Source: Pectobacterium actinidiae (GTDB taxonomy: Bacteria; Pseudomonadota; Gammaproteobacteria; Enterobacterales; Enterobacteriaceae). From it: a stretch of 64,000 bases of DNA. Shown piece by piece: positions 40,111-50,924 of the stretch. The stretch spans positions 3,596,001 to 3,660,000 of the forward strand of contig NZ_JRMH01000001.1 in assembly GCF_000803315.1 (NCBI RefSeq). The letters run 5' to 3'. Numbering within the stretch: position 1 is the stretch's first letter; each line of letters begins with the position of its first letter. The position numbers and the translations under genes are program-made. The notes below the pieces were generated by a model, which was not told where the DNA came from, did not search any database, and saw only the letters and a program-made list of their open reading frames with translations.

Positions 40111-41463
40111 TTATTTAACAAACGGCTTCAATTCGATGCGTTCAATATTTTGCACGATGAATAGGTAGCTGATGATGGCAAACGCAGCATGGATACCGAC
40201 ATAAACTAAGCCACCATTAAAAGAGCCTGTCATTCCTACGATATAACCGATAGCAATTGGGGTCACGATACCGGAGATATTGCCAAACATATTAAACAGG
40301 CCGCCACTCAGACCGCTGATTTCTTTTGGTGCGGTATCTGCCATGACTGCCCAGCCTAGTGCACCAATCCCTTTACCGAAGAATGCCAGCGACATGAATG
40401 CAATAACCACCCATTCTGTCGAAACATAGTTACAAATCACCATCGACATAGAAAGCAACATACCAAGGACAATCGGCGTCTTACGGGCGAAAGTCAGGGA
40501 ATTGGTACGACGCATTAGATAATCAGAAATCACACCGCCCAATACCCCGCCCACAAAACCACAGATTGCAGGGACAGATGCGACAAAACCAGCCTTCAGA
40601 ATTGACATGCCTCTAGCCTGAACCAGATAAACAGGGAACCAGGTAATGAAGAAGTAAGTCAGAGCGTTAATACAATATTGCCCCAGATAAATACCAACCA
40701 TCATCCGTGAAGTAAGCAACTGTTTAATCTGGGACCATTTTTCTTCTGCTGGCACCTTAGCCTTGCTAGCAGCCGCATCCATATTGATCAGTGCGCCACC
40801 CGCTTCGATATAATCCAGTTCCGCCTGATTCACTCCTGGGTGATCTTTCGGATCGTGGATCACTTTCAGCCAGACGAAGCTGAGGATGATACCTAACCCG
40901 CCCATGAACCAGAACACATGCGCCCAACCCACAGCATGCACCAACCATCCCATGATAGGAGCGAAAATCACCGTCGCAAAATATTGCGCCGAGTTAAAAA
41001 TCGCTACGGCAGTACCACGTTCCTGTGCAGGGAACCAGGCGGCGACGATACGGCTGTTGCCAGGGAAAGAAGGCGACTCACAAATCCCCACCATAAAGCG
41101 CAATAAGAATAGCGAAATGATAATAGATGACGTCGTAGGAAAGAGATCAACGAACCCTTGTAACAACGTAAAGAGTGACCAGGTAAAAATACTCCAGAAG
41201 TAGACGCGTTTGGAACCAAAGCGATCAAGCAGCCACCCACCTGGGATTTGACCAATAACATAAGCCCAGGAAAATGCGGAGAAGATATACCCCATACCGA
41301 CAGCATCCAGGCCAATATCTTTTGACATGGCGGAGCCCGCTATCGAGATAGTGGCGCGGTCGCCATAGTTAAATGACGTGACAATAAACAACATCACGAC
41401 AATCCAGTAGCGGGCGTTTGTTCTCTTTTGTATCGCGCCAGCTGCTGAGCTTACTGTATTCAT
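40111..41463 (-). CDS. gudP: glucarate/galactarate MFS transporter GudP
   Basis: A 450-residue inner-membrane transporter of the anion:cation symporter family of MFS, with about 12 hydrophobic segments. It imports D-glucarate and galactarate. Length equals E. coli GudP. The start MNTVSSAAG at 41463 has AGGAG 8 bases upstream; an extension to 41496 is unlikely. It is divergent from garD across a control region with a CRP-like site. In E. coli gudX follows directly; here the iaa cassette lies in between. Confidence 0.95.
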   Translation of the reverse strand: MNTVSSAAGAIQKRTNARYWIVVMLFIVTSFNYGDRATISIAGSAMSKDIGLDAVGMGYIFSAFSWAYVIGQIPGGWLLDRFGSKRVYFWSIFTWSLFTLLQGFVDLFPTTSSIIISLFLLRFMVGICESPSFPGNSRIVAAWFPAQERGTAVAIFNSAQYFATVIFAPIMGWLVHAVGWAHVFWFMGGLGIILSFVWLKVIHDPKDHPGVNQAELDYIEAGGALINMDAAASKAKVPAEEKWSQIKQLLTSRMMVGIYLGQYCINALTYFFITWFPVYLVQARGMSILKAGFVASVPAICGFVGGVLGGVISDYLMRRTNSLTFARKTPIVLGMLLSMSMVICNYVSTEWVVIAFMSLAFFGKGIGALGWAVMADTAPKEISGLSGGLFNMFGNISGIVTPIAIGYIVGMTGSFNGGLVYVGIHAAFAIISYLFIVQNIERIELKPFVK

Positions 41464-41519
41464 GATGAACTCCTGCTTCAATCGCGGTTCGCTCATTCAT
41501 TCCGAATAACAGATAACGG

Positions 41520-41759
41520 TGTAGGGTTATCAGAATGAAGATCAGTGGATTATTTAGGGTATAGTTAACATTCCCATTTTTATTTTTTGCGAATAGCCAG
41601 GCTATATAGCATCAGAGTAATTAGCTGACATCTTCAACTCGCAGGAACATTATAATTTTTACCCACTGACTGCTCACTAGATAAAAGCACAACATTAAAA
41701 ATGTCCTTTTGAATATGTTGGTGCACTTGCCCTATATAGTGCGAGGTGTTTCACGAAAA
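41520..41759 (-). promoter_or_regulatory. gudP upstream control region, second copy of the shared blocks
   Basis: TGTAGGGTTATCAGAAT (41520-41536) and GAGGTGTTTCACGAAAA (41743-41759) repeat exactly the blocks upstream of gudX. They lie 57 and 280 bases before the gudP ATG. The remainder of 41464-42016 is AT-rich and holds no gene; it also serves garD. Confidence 0.7.
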
Positions 41760-41831
41760 ACACCGCTATTCTCTTTTTACATTCATACACATTATTTTCA
41801 TTTCTGACTTAAAAACCGCGCACAGGAAGAA

Positions 41832-41847
41832 TGTGATCAAACTCACC
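41832..41847. promoter_or_regulatory. candidate CRP site between gudP and garD
   Basis: TGTGATCAAACTCACC matches the CRP consensus TGTGA-N6-TCACA at nine of ten defined bases. Location in the divergent region of two carbon-catabolism genes fits catabolite control. Confidence 0.6.
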
Positions 41848-42016
41848 AAAATTTGGTTCTTCGCCTGATAAATCGAAAACAATAAGCGCCTGCTTAGGTC
41901 AATTGCATAATGTACGAGAAGGGAACCTCACGTATACTCATTAGCGAGCAATGAAGTAATAGCGTGGTAATCGTTACCACCGTGTTTCTGATAAACCAAT
42001 AATAAAGGCTTGCATC

Positions 42017-43591
42017 ATGTCAGATAAATCAGAAAGTAATGCTGCACAAGAGCAGCCACTTTATATTAAGGTCCACGATTCTGATAATGTTGCCATTGTT
42101 GTTAATAATAATGGCTTACGTGCCGGAACCCGTTTTAATGATGATCTGGAATTAATTGAGCATGTTCCGCAAGGCCACAAAGTGGCTCTTGTGGATATCG
42201 CCAAATCAGGCGCAATCATCCGCTATGGTGAAATTATTGGGTATGCGCTGCGCGATATAGCCAAAGGAAGCTGGATCGATGAATCTCTGGTCGAGTTACC
42301 TCAGGCTCCCGCACTGGAAACCCTGCCACTAGCAACCAAAATCCCCCCCGCGCTTCCTGCGTTGGAAGGGTACACCTTTGAAGGTTACCGCAACGCCGAT
42401 GGCAGCGTAGGTACGAAAAACCTGTTGGGCATCAGCACCAGCGTGCACTGTGTCGCAGGCGTCGTGGACTATGTCGTCAAAATTATCGAGCGTGATTTAT
42501 TACCGAGATATCCCAATGTCGATGGCGTGGTCGCGCTCAATCATCTCTATGGCTGTGGCGTAGCAATCAATGCCCCTGCGGCGGTGGTTCCCATCCGAAC
42601 CATTCATAATCTGGCGCTGAACCCGAATTTTGGCGGCGAGATACTGGTAGTCGGTCTGGGCTGTGAAAAATTGCAACCGGAGCGTCTGCTGGAAGGGACG
42701 TCTGATGTACAAGCCATCTCCCTTGACGACACCAGCATTGTCCGCTTGCAGGATGAGCACCACGTTGGTTTCAGATCGATGGTGGATGATATTCTGACGA
42801 TGGCAGACAAGCATCTGCAACGGTTGAACAAACGCCAGCGTGAAACCTGTCCGGCCTCTGAGCTGGTTGTCGGCATGCAGTGCGGTGGTAGCGATGCGTT
42901 CTCCGGCGTCACCGCGAACCCAGCCGTTGGTTTTGCATCTGACCTGTTGGTACGCTGCGGTGCGACCGTCATGTTCTCCGAAGTGACCGAAGTGCGCGAC
43001 GCCATCCATCTGTTAACGCCGCGCGTCATCAATGAGGAAGTCGGTAAACGCCTGTTGGAAGAAATGGCCTGGTACGATAACTACCTCGACAGCGGCCAGA
43101 CCGATCGTAGCGCCAACCCATCACCGGGCAACAAAAAGGGTGGCCTCGCGAACGTGGTGGAAAAAGCGCTCGGCTCCATCGCCAAATCCGGTACCAGCGC
43201 GATTGTCGAAGTCCTGTCCCCCGGTCAGCGTCCAACCAAACGTGGGCTGATTTACGCCGCAACGCCAGCCAGTGATTTCGTGTGCGGCACTCAGCAGCTT
43301 GCTTCTGGTATCACCGTGCAGGTCTTCACCACCGGTCGTGGTACACCCTATGGTCTACTGGCAGTACCCGTAATCAAAATGGCAACCCGTACCGCATTGG
43401 CAAACCGCTGGCACGATCTGATGGATATTGATGCTGGTACTATTGCGACCGGAGAGGCCACGATCGAAGACGTAGGCTGGCAGCTTTTCCGCTTTATTTT
43501 GGATATCGCCAGCGGCAAGAAAAAAACCTGGTCCGATCAATGGGGGCTTCACAACGCACTGGCCGTTTTCAATCCGGCACCGGTAACCTGA
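42017..43591 (+). CDS. garD: galactarate dehydratase GarD
   Basis: A 524-residue iron-dependent (UxaA/GarD family) dehydratase turning galactarate into 5-keto-4-deoxyglucarate. It follows E. coli GarD closely: FYIKVHD-like N-terminus ([14 protein letters not shown]), [58 protein letters not shown] and an identical C-terminus [10 protein letters not shown]. It is divergent from gudP, joining galactarate and glucarate routes at GarL. Confidence 0.98.
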   Translation: MSDKSESNAAQEQPLYIKVHDSDNVAIVVNNNGLRAGTRFNDDLELIEHVPQGHKVALVDIAKSGAIIRYGEIIGYALRDIAKGSWIDESLVELPQAPALETLPLATKIPPALPALEGYTFEGYRNADGSVGTKNLLGISTSVHCVAGVVDYVVKIIERDLLPRYPNVDGVVALNHLYGCGVAINAPAAVVPIRTIHNLALNPNFGGEILVVGLGCEKLQPERLLEGTSDVQAISLDDTSIVRLQDEHHVGFRSMVDDILTMADKHLQRLNKRQRETCPASELVVGMQCGGSDAFSGVTANPAVGFASDLLVRCGATVMFSEVTEVRDAIHLLTPRVINEEVGKRLLEEMAWYDNYLDSGQTDRSANPSPGNKKGGLANVVEKALGSIAKSGTSAIVEVLSPGQRPTKRGLIYAATPASDFVCGTQQLASGITVQVFTTGRGTPYGLLAVPVIKMATRTALANRWHDLMDIDAGTIATGEATIEDVGWQLFRFILDIASGKKKTWSDQWGLHNALAVFNPAPVT

Positions 43592-43601
43592 TTATCTTTC
43601 T

Positions 43602-43632
43602 CCGCAGGCCAGAATCATTATCTGGTCTGCGG
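43602..43632 (+). terminator. hairpin after garD
   Basis: CCGCAGGCCAGA (43602-43613) and TCTGGTCTGCGG (43621-43632) pair over 12 bases with one G-T pair, starting 10 bases after the garD stop. The T-run behind it is weak. Confidence 0.65.
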
Positions 43633-43647
43633 ATAGCGTTATTTGAT

Positions 43648-43776
43648 CTACAATAAATTCGGCATCAATAAAAATGGAAGAAAGGCCGTAATTAAAAGAA
43701 TAAACAGCAGGGAGGCAACATTTAATTTCATTGGCGCAAAGAAAAAATAAAAAAAACTTAACAAATCATTCTTCAT
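43648..43776 (-). CDS. possible 42-residue single-pass membrane protein
   Basis: On the minus strand an ATG at 43776 opens a frame of 42 residues, MKNDLLSFFYFFFAPMKLNV and then a strongly hydrophobic stretch ending LLMPNLL before TAG. The tail reads as one membrane helix. No clear ribosome-binding site precedes it. A five-codon frame (MKLTL) preceded by GGAT ends in a TGA that overlaps this ATG, so translation could be coupled. I do not recognise a family. AT-rich sequence can produce such frames by chance. The rest of 43592-44234 shows no other gene. Confidence 0.3.
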   Translation of the reverse strand: MKNDLLSFFYFFFAPMKLNVASLLFILLITAFLPFLLMPNLL

Positions 43777-44234
43777 AGCGTCAATTTCATCGAATCCAAA
43801 ACACCTTTCAAGAAAAAAACCATTTTACGCCCTGCCTATTTTTAATCATTTTTTACCAATTATTTATTCCCAATAAAATGAATCAATTGACAGATAATTG
43901 TCCTCATCATAAATTTACGCGTGCTGAAAAAGCGTGCTGACGCTGATGAAATATTTGTTACAAAAATACAGTTACCAAATCTCCATCACGCACAATATAG
44001 GGTAAATAGTCCGCTCATAAATAATGCATAACATTATTTTATATAAATGAGTCAGTCACCCAAAAAATTTCAGCATACCCATTTGAATAATTTGAATATT
44101 TACACAGCAATATGCCTGACAGATTTCATGGGACTCACCATTCGGCAGTGACACTGCGTTTCAGCTTCTGTAATGAACAGAGCAGCGGAGACGAAAACAG
44201 TGGCCTACGTGACTGAACCTGGGAACTGAGCAGG

Positions 44235-45791
44235 ATGCGTACGCCGGGGTTTCTAATGAGATTGAATACACCTGTTACACAGCAGGAATATCTGTTAGAC
44301 ATGGACACCATATTGATGTCCACGACAGATATTCACAGCCACATTACTTATGCCAACTCTGCCTTCATTAAGGTTAGCGGTTTTTCTGAAGAGCAACTCA
44401 TCAATCAGCCACACAATATTGTACGCCATCCAGACATGCCCGCTGAAGCCTATGCAGACCTATGGTTTACGTTGAAACAGGGCGATAGCTGGACCGGATT
44501 AGTGAAAAATCGTCGCAACAACGGCGATCACTATTGGGTGCGCGCCAACGTTACGCCGGTTTACCAGCAAGAGCAGCTCGCAGGTTATATTTCGGTACGT
44601 AACACGCCCGCTGCCGAAGAAATACAGTACGCCGAAGCACTATATAGTGCCGTGCAGAAAAAACAGGCTGGCAGCCGTAAATTCTACAAAGGGTTGGTTG
44701 TTCGCACCGGATTCTTTTCTCCACTGTCGATCCTACAAAAACTGTCAGTCCGCTGGCGCTTGCGCATAGCCGTGTTGACGGTGGGGCTTATTCCTGCCCT
44801 ACTCGCGTTCAGTGGTATGAATCCGCTGTGGCTGCTGGCACTGACGCTGTTACTCATCGTCATCATGGATCAGTTTCTGCAAAAGCAAATTGCCCAGCCA
44901 ATCAGGATGATACTGAAGCAGGCTCAGCACGTGGTATCGGGCCGTAAAGTCAGGCATGTCCACCTGAACCGGGTCGACGAAATTGGCTTGCTTCTCCGCT
45001 CTGTTAACCAGTTTGCCCTAAACCTGCATTCACTTGTCGACGACGTCAGTACACAGGTAAACGGCATCACCAACGTCAGCCATAAGCTGGCGGAGAACAA
45101 TGTCGATCTGAATACCCGTACGGAAGAAACGTCAGCTAATCTGCAACAAACTGCCGCCGCCATTGAAGAAATTACCGTTGCCGTACAGCAGAGTGCAGAA
45201 ACAGCGGCACAGGCCACCACCATGGCAGAAGCCGCCAGCAGCACCGCGTTTAAAGGTGGCAATATCATGAAGGAAACCATCGGCATGATGGATTCTATTT
45301 CCAGCGCCAGCGATAAAATCGTTGATATCATTGGCGTGATAGACAGTATTGCCTTCCAAACCAACATCCTTGCGCTGAATGCGGCAGTTGAAGCCGCTCG
45401 TGCTGGCGTACAAGGGCGCGGATTTGCGGTGGTAGCCGCCGAGGTTCGCAATCTGGCACAGCATTCCGCCTCTGCGGCCAAAGAGATTAAAACGTTGATA
45501 GACGCCAACGTCGAAAGTGTGAAACAGGGCAGCACAATGGTCGAAAATGCGGGCAAGCATATCAGCGATATCGTTGATGAAGTCTTGCAGGTCTCCACCA
45601 TGATCAAGGAGATCAGCAACGCCACACATGAGCAAACCTCTGCGCTAGGCCTGATCAATACCTCTATCGCCCAGATAGAGCAAATGACACAACGCAATAC
45701 CGATATGGTTACCCACTCAACAGAAGCGGCCGAAGGGCTAAATCTTCAGGCAAGGCGGTTGAATAGCGCAATTAACGTGTACGGAAGTTAA
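44235..45791 (+). CDS. Aer-like PAS chemoreceptor (aerotaxis/energy taxis)
   Basis: A 518-residue methyl-accepting chemotaxis protein of the Aer type. The N-terminal PAS domain (about 20-130) contains STTDIHSHITYANSAFIKVSG, NIVRHPDMPAEAYADLW and KNRRNNGDHYWVRA, which equal the FAD-binding Aer PAS. A hydrophobic hairpin lies at about 175-220, then HAMP, then the signalling domain with [20 protein letters not shown] and [16 protein letters not shown]. It probably senses redox state and steers flagellar motion. An ATG at 44256 is an alternative start. No sigma-28 promoter was found upstream. Confidence 0.92.
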   Translation: MRTPGFLMRLNTPVTQQEYLLDMDTILMSTTDIHSHITYANSAFIKVSGFSEEQLINQPHNIVRHPDMPAEAYADLWFTLKQGDSWTGLVKNRRNNGDHYWVRANVTPVYQQEQLAGYISVRNTPAAEEIQYAEALYSAVQKKQAGSRKFYKGLVVRTGFFSPLSILQKLSVRWRLRIAVLTVGLIPALLAFSGMNPLWLLALTLLLIVIMDQFLQKQIAQPIRMILKQAQHVVSGRKVRHVHLNRVDEIGLLLRSVNQFALNLHSLVDDVSTQVNGITNVSHKLAENNVDLNTRTEETSANLQQTAAAIEEITVAVQQSAETAAQATTMAEAASSTAFKGGNIMKETIGMMDSISSASDKIVDIIGVIDSIAFQTNILALNAAVEAARAGVQGRGFAVVAAEVRNLAQHSASAAKEIKTLIDANVESVKQGSTMVENAGKHISDIVDEVLQVSTMIKEISNATHEQTSALGLINTSIAQIEQMTQRNTDMVTHSTEAAEGLNLQARRLNSAINVYGS

Positions 45792-45815
45792 CTGACGTTA
45801 TCTTATGCATATTGC

Positions 45816-45843
45816 GTCAAGGGCGTGAGAAAACGTCCTTGAC
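45816..45843. terminator. hairpin after the Aer-like gene
   Basis: GTCAAGGGCGT (45816-45826) pairs with ACGTCCTTGAC (45833-45843), one G-T pair, around a 6-base loop, 25 bases after the stop codon. The following sequence is pyrimidine-rich. Confidence 0.6.
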
Positions 45844-45901
45844 CCTCTTCCTTTCCCCCCTAGCAAGCGAATATTACCCCGATAGTTTTGTAAGCTTTTC
45901 G

Positions 45902-45928
45902 TAAAGGAAAGGGCGAGACCGCCGATAA
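45902..45928 (+). promoter_or_regulatory. sigma-28 (FliA) promoter of the first flxA-like gene
   Basis: TAAA (45902-45905), a 15-base spacer and GCCGATAA (45921-45928) match the enterobacterial FliA consensus exactly, 33 bases before the ATG at 45962. Confidence 0.85.
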
Positions 45929-45961
45929 TAACCGCAGAATTACTTATTTCAGGAGGAAGTG

Positions 45962-46381
45962 ATGTCCAATATCAGCCAGATTACAATGAATACGGTATCA
46001 AACGTAGCAACGGCCGCTGCGGCCAAGTCTACCTCTACGACAGAAAGTAAGGCTACGTCGACTAATGAGAGTAAGGCTGCGTCTGCTGGCAGTAGTGGTG
46101 CTCAACAAAAAATTGCCGCAATACAAAATCAAATCAAGCAACTGACTAAAAAGTTAACAGAGCTGGGTACATCGGCCGAAAAAGCGCAAAGCGAAGCCGA
46201 GCGAAAACTCATCAAACAACAGCAACAGATGATTCAGGCGCAAATCCAGGCGCTCTATGCTGAAATTGCCCGTATCCAAAAAGAAGAAGCAGAAAAGAAA
46301 GCGACTGAGTCTGCGTCAAATGTGACATCACAACAAACTGAAAATAAGGTCAAAAAAGGGGGGATTGATACCTACGCCTGA
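45962..46381 (+). CDS. FlxA-like protein (first paralogue)
   Basis: A 139-residue coiled-coil protein. After a Ser/Thr/Ala-rich N-terminus, residues about 50-115 form heptads (QQKIAAIQNQIKQLTKKLTE, ERKLIKQQQQMIQAQIQALY) characteristic of FlxA-family proteins. E. coli FlxA depends on FliA and has no defined function. Here an exact FliA promoter lies upstream, so expression with late flagellar genes is likely. AGGAGGAAGTG precedes the ATG at 45962; a GTG directly before it is not needed. A second paralogue follows. Confidence 0.82.
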   Translation: MSNISQITMNTVSNVATAAAAKSTSTTESKATSTNESKAASAGSSGAQQKIAAIQNQIKQLTKKLTELGTSAEKAQSEAERKLIKQQQQMIQAQIQALYAEIARIQKEEAEKKATESASNVTSQQTENKVKKGGIDTYA

Positions 46382-46579
46382 CCGCAATATCTGACGCCCT
46401 TTCCCTTTATTCCTCCGCCCTTTCCTGGTAGATACACTTTGTTACATTAGCTATCAGGAAAGTGAGAATTTCATGTTTCTTTACCAACAATATCACCTTC
46501 GAGAAAGTGCTTAAATTGCCGATATAACAGCTTGTACCTCGAATAATTCGGGTATATCGGCATCTTTTCAGGAGGGAAA

Positions 46580-46936
46580 ATGTCAAACACCATCAGCAGT
46601 ATCAGCGTTTCGACAACAACCGCAAGCAGCAGTAAAAGTAGCAGCACTTCGGAGCAACAGATTGCGCAGCTCACCAAGCAGGTTCAGGCGCTTACCAAGC
46701 AGGTAAGTAAACTGACCGAATCCGCTTCCAGCGCAGAAAGTGATGAAGAACGTAAACTGATCGAACAACAACAACAGGCAATTCAGGCACAAATTCAGGC
46801 GTTACAAGCTCAAATTGCCCGCTTGCAGAGTGAAAAATCAGAACAGCAGTCTGATTCCTCTGTTTCGACTCAATATGCTAAAGAAGAAGGCGTTAACCGG
46901 CCGACAGCAGATAACCAGATTAATATCTACGTGTAG
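46580..46936 (+). CDS. FlxA-like protein (second paralogue)
   Basis: A 118-residue paralogue of the preceding protein with the same plan: Ser/Thr-rich start, then coiled coil (EQQIAQLTKQVQALTKQVSK and ERKLIEQQQQAIQAQIQALQ), ending in NIYV. GGAGGG lies just before the ATG. The upstream region has GCCGATAT (46518-46525) but only a poor -35 match 15 bases before it, so FliA control is less certain than for the first gene. Tandem duplication is the simplest origin. Confidence 0.8.
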   Translation: MSNTISSISVSTTTASSSKSSSTSEQQIAQLTKQVQALTKQVSKLTESASSAESDEERKLIEQQQQAIQAQIQALQAQIARLQSEKSEQQSDSSVSTQYAKEEGVNRPTADNQINIYV

Positions 46937-46967
46937 TCTGCGTCAGGGATGGGTAGCCAGTAAACGT

Positions 46968-46997
46968 AAAAGGTCGCTTCATTGAAGCGACCTTTTT
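46968..46997. terminator. Rho-independent terminator after the second flxA-like gene
   Basis: AAAAGGTCGCTTC (46968-46980) and GAAGCGACCTTTT (46984-46996) form a 13-bp stem with an ATT loop followed by Ts. It sits between convergent transcripts and may serve ypeB too. Confidence 0.92.
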
Positions 46998-47026
46998 TCA
47001 TCAGGGGCTACGACAGAAATGGATAA

Positions 47027-47248
47027 TCAGGGACGGGGCCGTTTCAGCGGCGTGACCAACCCTTGCAGACCTTCAACCTTGATTGCCAGCGTAATTTGCA
47101 TCAATTCACCTAAGCGACCTTTAGGAAATTCATCCTTGCGAGAGAACCACAGCAGGTACTCTTCCGGTAAATCAATCAGCGCTCGCCCTTTGTATTTACC
47201 AAACGGCATCTGCATCCTGGCAATATCTATCAGGTCTTCTTTTTCCAT
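47027..47248 (-). CDS. ypeB: DUF3820 family protein YpeB
   Basis: A 73-residue protein with the DUF3820 pattern MPFGKYKGRALIDLPEEYLL-W. Its function is not established. It begins 4 bases after the ligA stop on the same strand, as ypeB does in E. coli, so the two are co-transcribed. Confidence 0.88.
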   Translation of the reverse strand: MEKEDLIDIARMQMPFGKYKGRALIDLPEEYLLWFSRKDEFPKGRLGELMQITLAIKVEGLQGLVTPLKRPRP

Positions 47249-47252
47249 CCGT

Positions 47253-49349
<2,097 letters not shown>

Positions 49350-49430
49350 TTATGATTCTCGCCCGTAATGTGCCAGAGCGAGAATCATTAGCTTGCGGCC
49401 TAACGGCGTCGACACCGTCAGTGATATATT

Positions 49431-50867
49431 TTAAGAATTAGGCGTGCTGGCTTTGATCGTGTTGATGATGTTCGTCGTGGAGCAGCCGTCCTCAAAGTTC
49501 AGGACTTTCACTTCACCACCGTTAGCCCAGACCTCTTCACTACCCGCGATTTCATGTGGCTGGTAGTCCCCGCCTTTCACCAGAATGTCAGGCAGAATGC
49601 TGGCAATCAGACGCTGCGGCGTATCTTCTTCAAACGGCACGACCCAATCGACAGCTTCCAACGCCCCCAGCACGATCATCCGCTGCGGCAGCGGGTTGAC
49701 AGGACGAGTCGGCCCTTTCAGACGCTTGGTTGAGGCGTCGCTGTTTACCGCAACGATTAATCGGTCGCCAAGTTTGCGGGCATTTGCCAGATAAGACACA
49801 TGTCCGGCGTGCAGAATATCGAAGCAGCCGTTGGTCATCACAATCTTTTCGCCCCGCTGACGCGCCAGTTCAACGGCGTGTTTCAGCTGTTCTTCGGTCA
49901 TTACGCCAAATCCGGTTTCAGCACGGCCGCGGATAGCATTTTCCAATTCAATCGGCGTGACCGTTGACGTCCCCAGCTTGCCGACAACGACGCCTGCGGC
50001 GGCATTCGCCAGGAAACAGGCCTCTTCCAGCGGGTTACCCGCCGCTAACGCAGCGGCCAGTACACCAATAACGGTATCGCCCGCACCTGTCACGTCATAC
50101 ACTTCCTGCGCCTGCGTCGGTAAATGCAGTGGCGCTTTACCCGGCTGTAGCAGCGTCATCCCTTGCTCAGAACGGGTAATCAGCAACGCGGACAGATCGT
50201 AATCGGCCACCAGTTGCATACCACGCTCAACCAACTCCTCTTCCGTTTTGCAACGCCCTGCGACGGCTTCAAACTCAGACAGGTTCGGTGTCAGCAATGT
50301 CGCGCCACGGTAGCGGGAAAAATCCGTGCCTTTCGGATCGATCAGCACCGGAACGCCAGCCGCTTTTGCCGTCTGAATCATGGTTTGCACATGTGCTAAC
50401 GCGCCTTTTGCATAGTCAGACAGCACCAGTGCGCCAATTTTTGGCAGCGCCAGTTGAATGCGTTCGATAATCGGCTGAGGATCAATCCCCTCAAAGCCCT
50501 CTTCGAAATCCAGTCGGATCAGTTGCTGATTGCGCGACAAGACACGCAGCTTGGTGATCGTCGGGTGTGTAGGAACCGCGACAAAGTCACACTTCACATT
50601 CACTTCGCCAAGTTTGGCATTCAGTGCGCGAGCAGCATCATCAATGCCCGTTAACCCTACCAGACGCGAACCCGCGCCCAATGCAGCGATGTTCATTGCG
50701 ACGTTCGCCGCGCCGCCTGGGCGCTCTTCGATCGTATCAACCTTGACCACAGGCACCGGCGCCTCTGGTGAAATTCGGCTGGTCGGCCCATACCAGTAAC
50801 GATCCAGCATGACATCACCCACCACTAACACACCCGCTTGACGGAAATCAGGCAGCGTCACTTTCAT
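49431..50867 (-). CDS. hldE: bifunctional heptose-7-phosphate kinase / heptose-1-phosphate adenylyltransferase HldE
   Basis: A 478-residue two-domain enzyme of the ADP-heptose pathway for the lipopolysaccharide inner core. The N-terminal ribokinase-type domain (about 1-318) has [14 protein letters not shown] and [16 protein letters not shown]; the C-terminal nucleotidyltransferase domain (about 340-478) has [16 protein letters not shown] with the HxGH motif. It lies 57 bases after glnE, as in E. coli. Confidence 0.98.
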   Translation of the reverse strand: MKVTLPDFRQAGVLVVGDVMLDRYWYGPTSRISPEAPVPVVKVDTIEERPGGAANVAMNIAALGAGSRLVGLTGIDDAARALNAKLGEVNVKCDFVAVPTHPTITKLRVLSRNQQLIRLDFEEGFEGIDPQPIIERIQLALPKIGALVLSDYAKGALAHVQTMIQTAKAAGVPVLIDPKGTDFSRYRGATLLTPNLSEFEAVAGRCKTEEELVERGMQLVADYDLSALLITRSEQGMTLLQPGKAPLHLPTQAQEVYDVTGAGDTVIGVLAAALAAGNPLEEACFLANAAAGVVVGKLGTSTVTPIELENAIRGRAETGFGVMTEEQLKHAVELARQRGEKIVMTNGCFDILHAGHVSYLANARKLGDRLIVAVNSDASTKRLKGPTRPVNPLPQRMIVLGALEAVDWVVPFEEDTPQRLIASILPDILVKGGDYQPHEIAGSEEVWANGGEVKVLNFEDGCSTTNIINTIKASTPNS

Positions 50868-50924
50868 CCTTTACTCCAGGCTTATTTCGCATAATGCGCG
50901 TAATAATATCACAGGCACGTATCA

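Noticed and set aside
44924..45697. A 257-codon frame opposite the Aer-like gene
   Set aside because: Antisense to the conserved signalling domain, no ribosome-binding site or family pattern.
46535..46560. CCTCGAATAATTCGGGTATA near the second flxA-like gene as an ERIC end
   Set aside because: Only one short end matches and no partner end is present; too weak to annotate.
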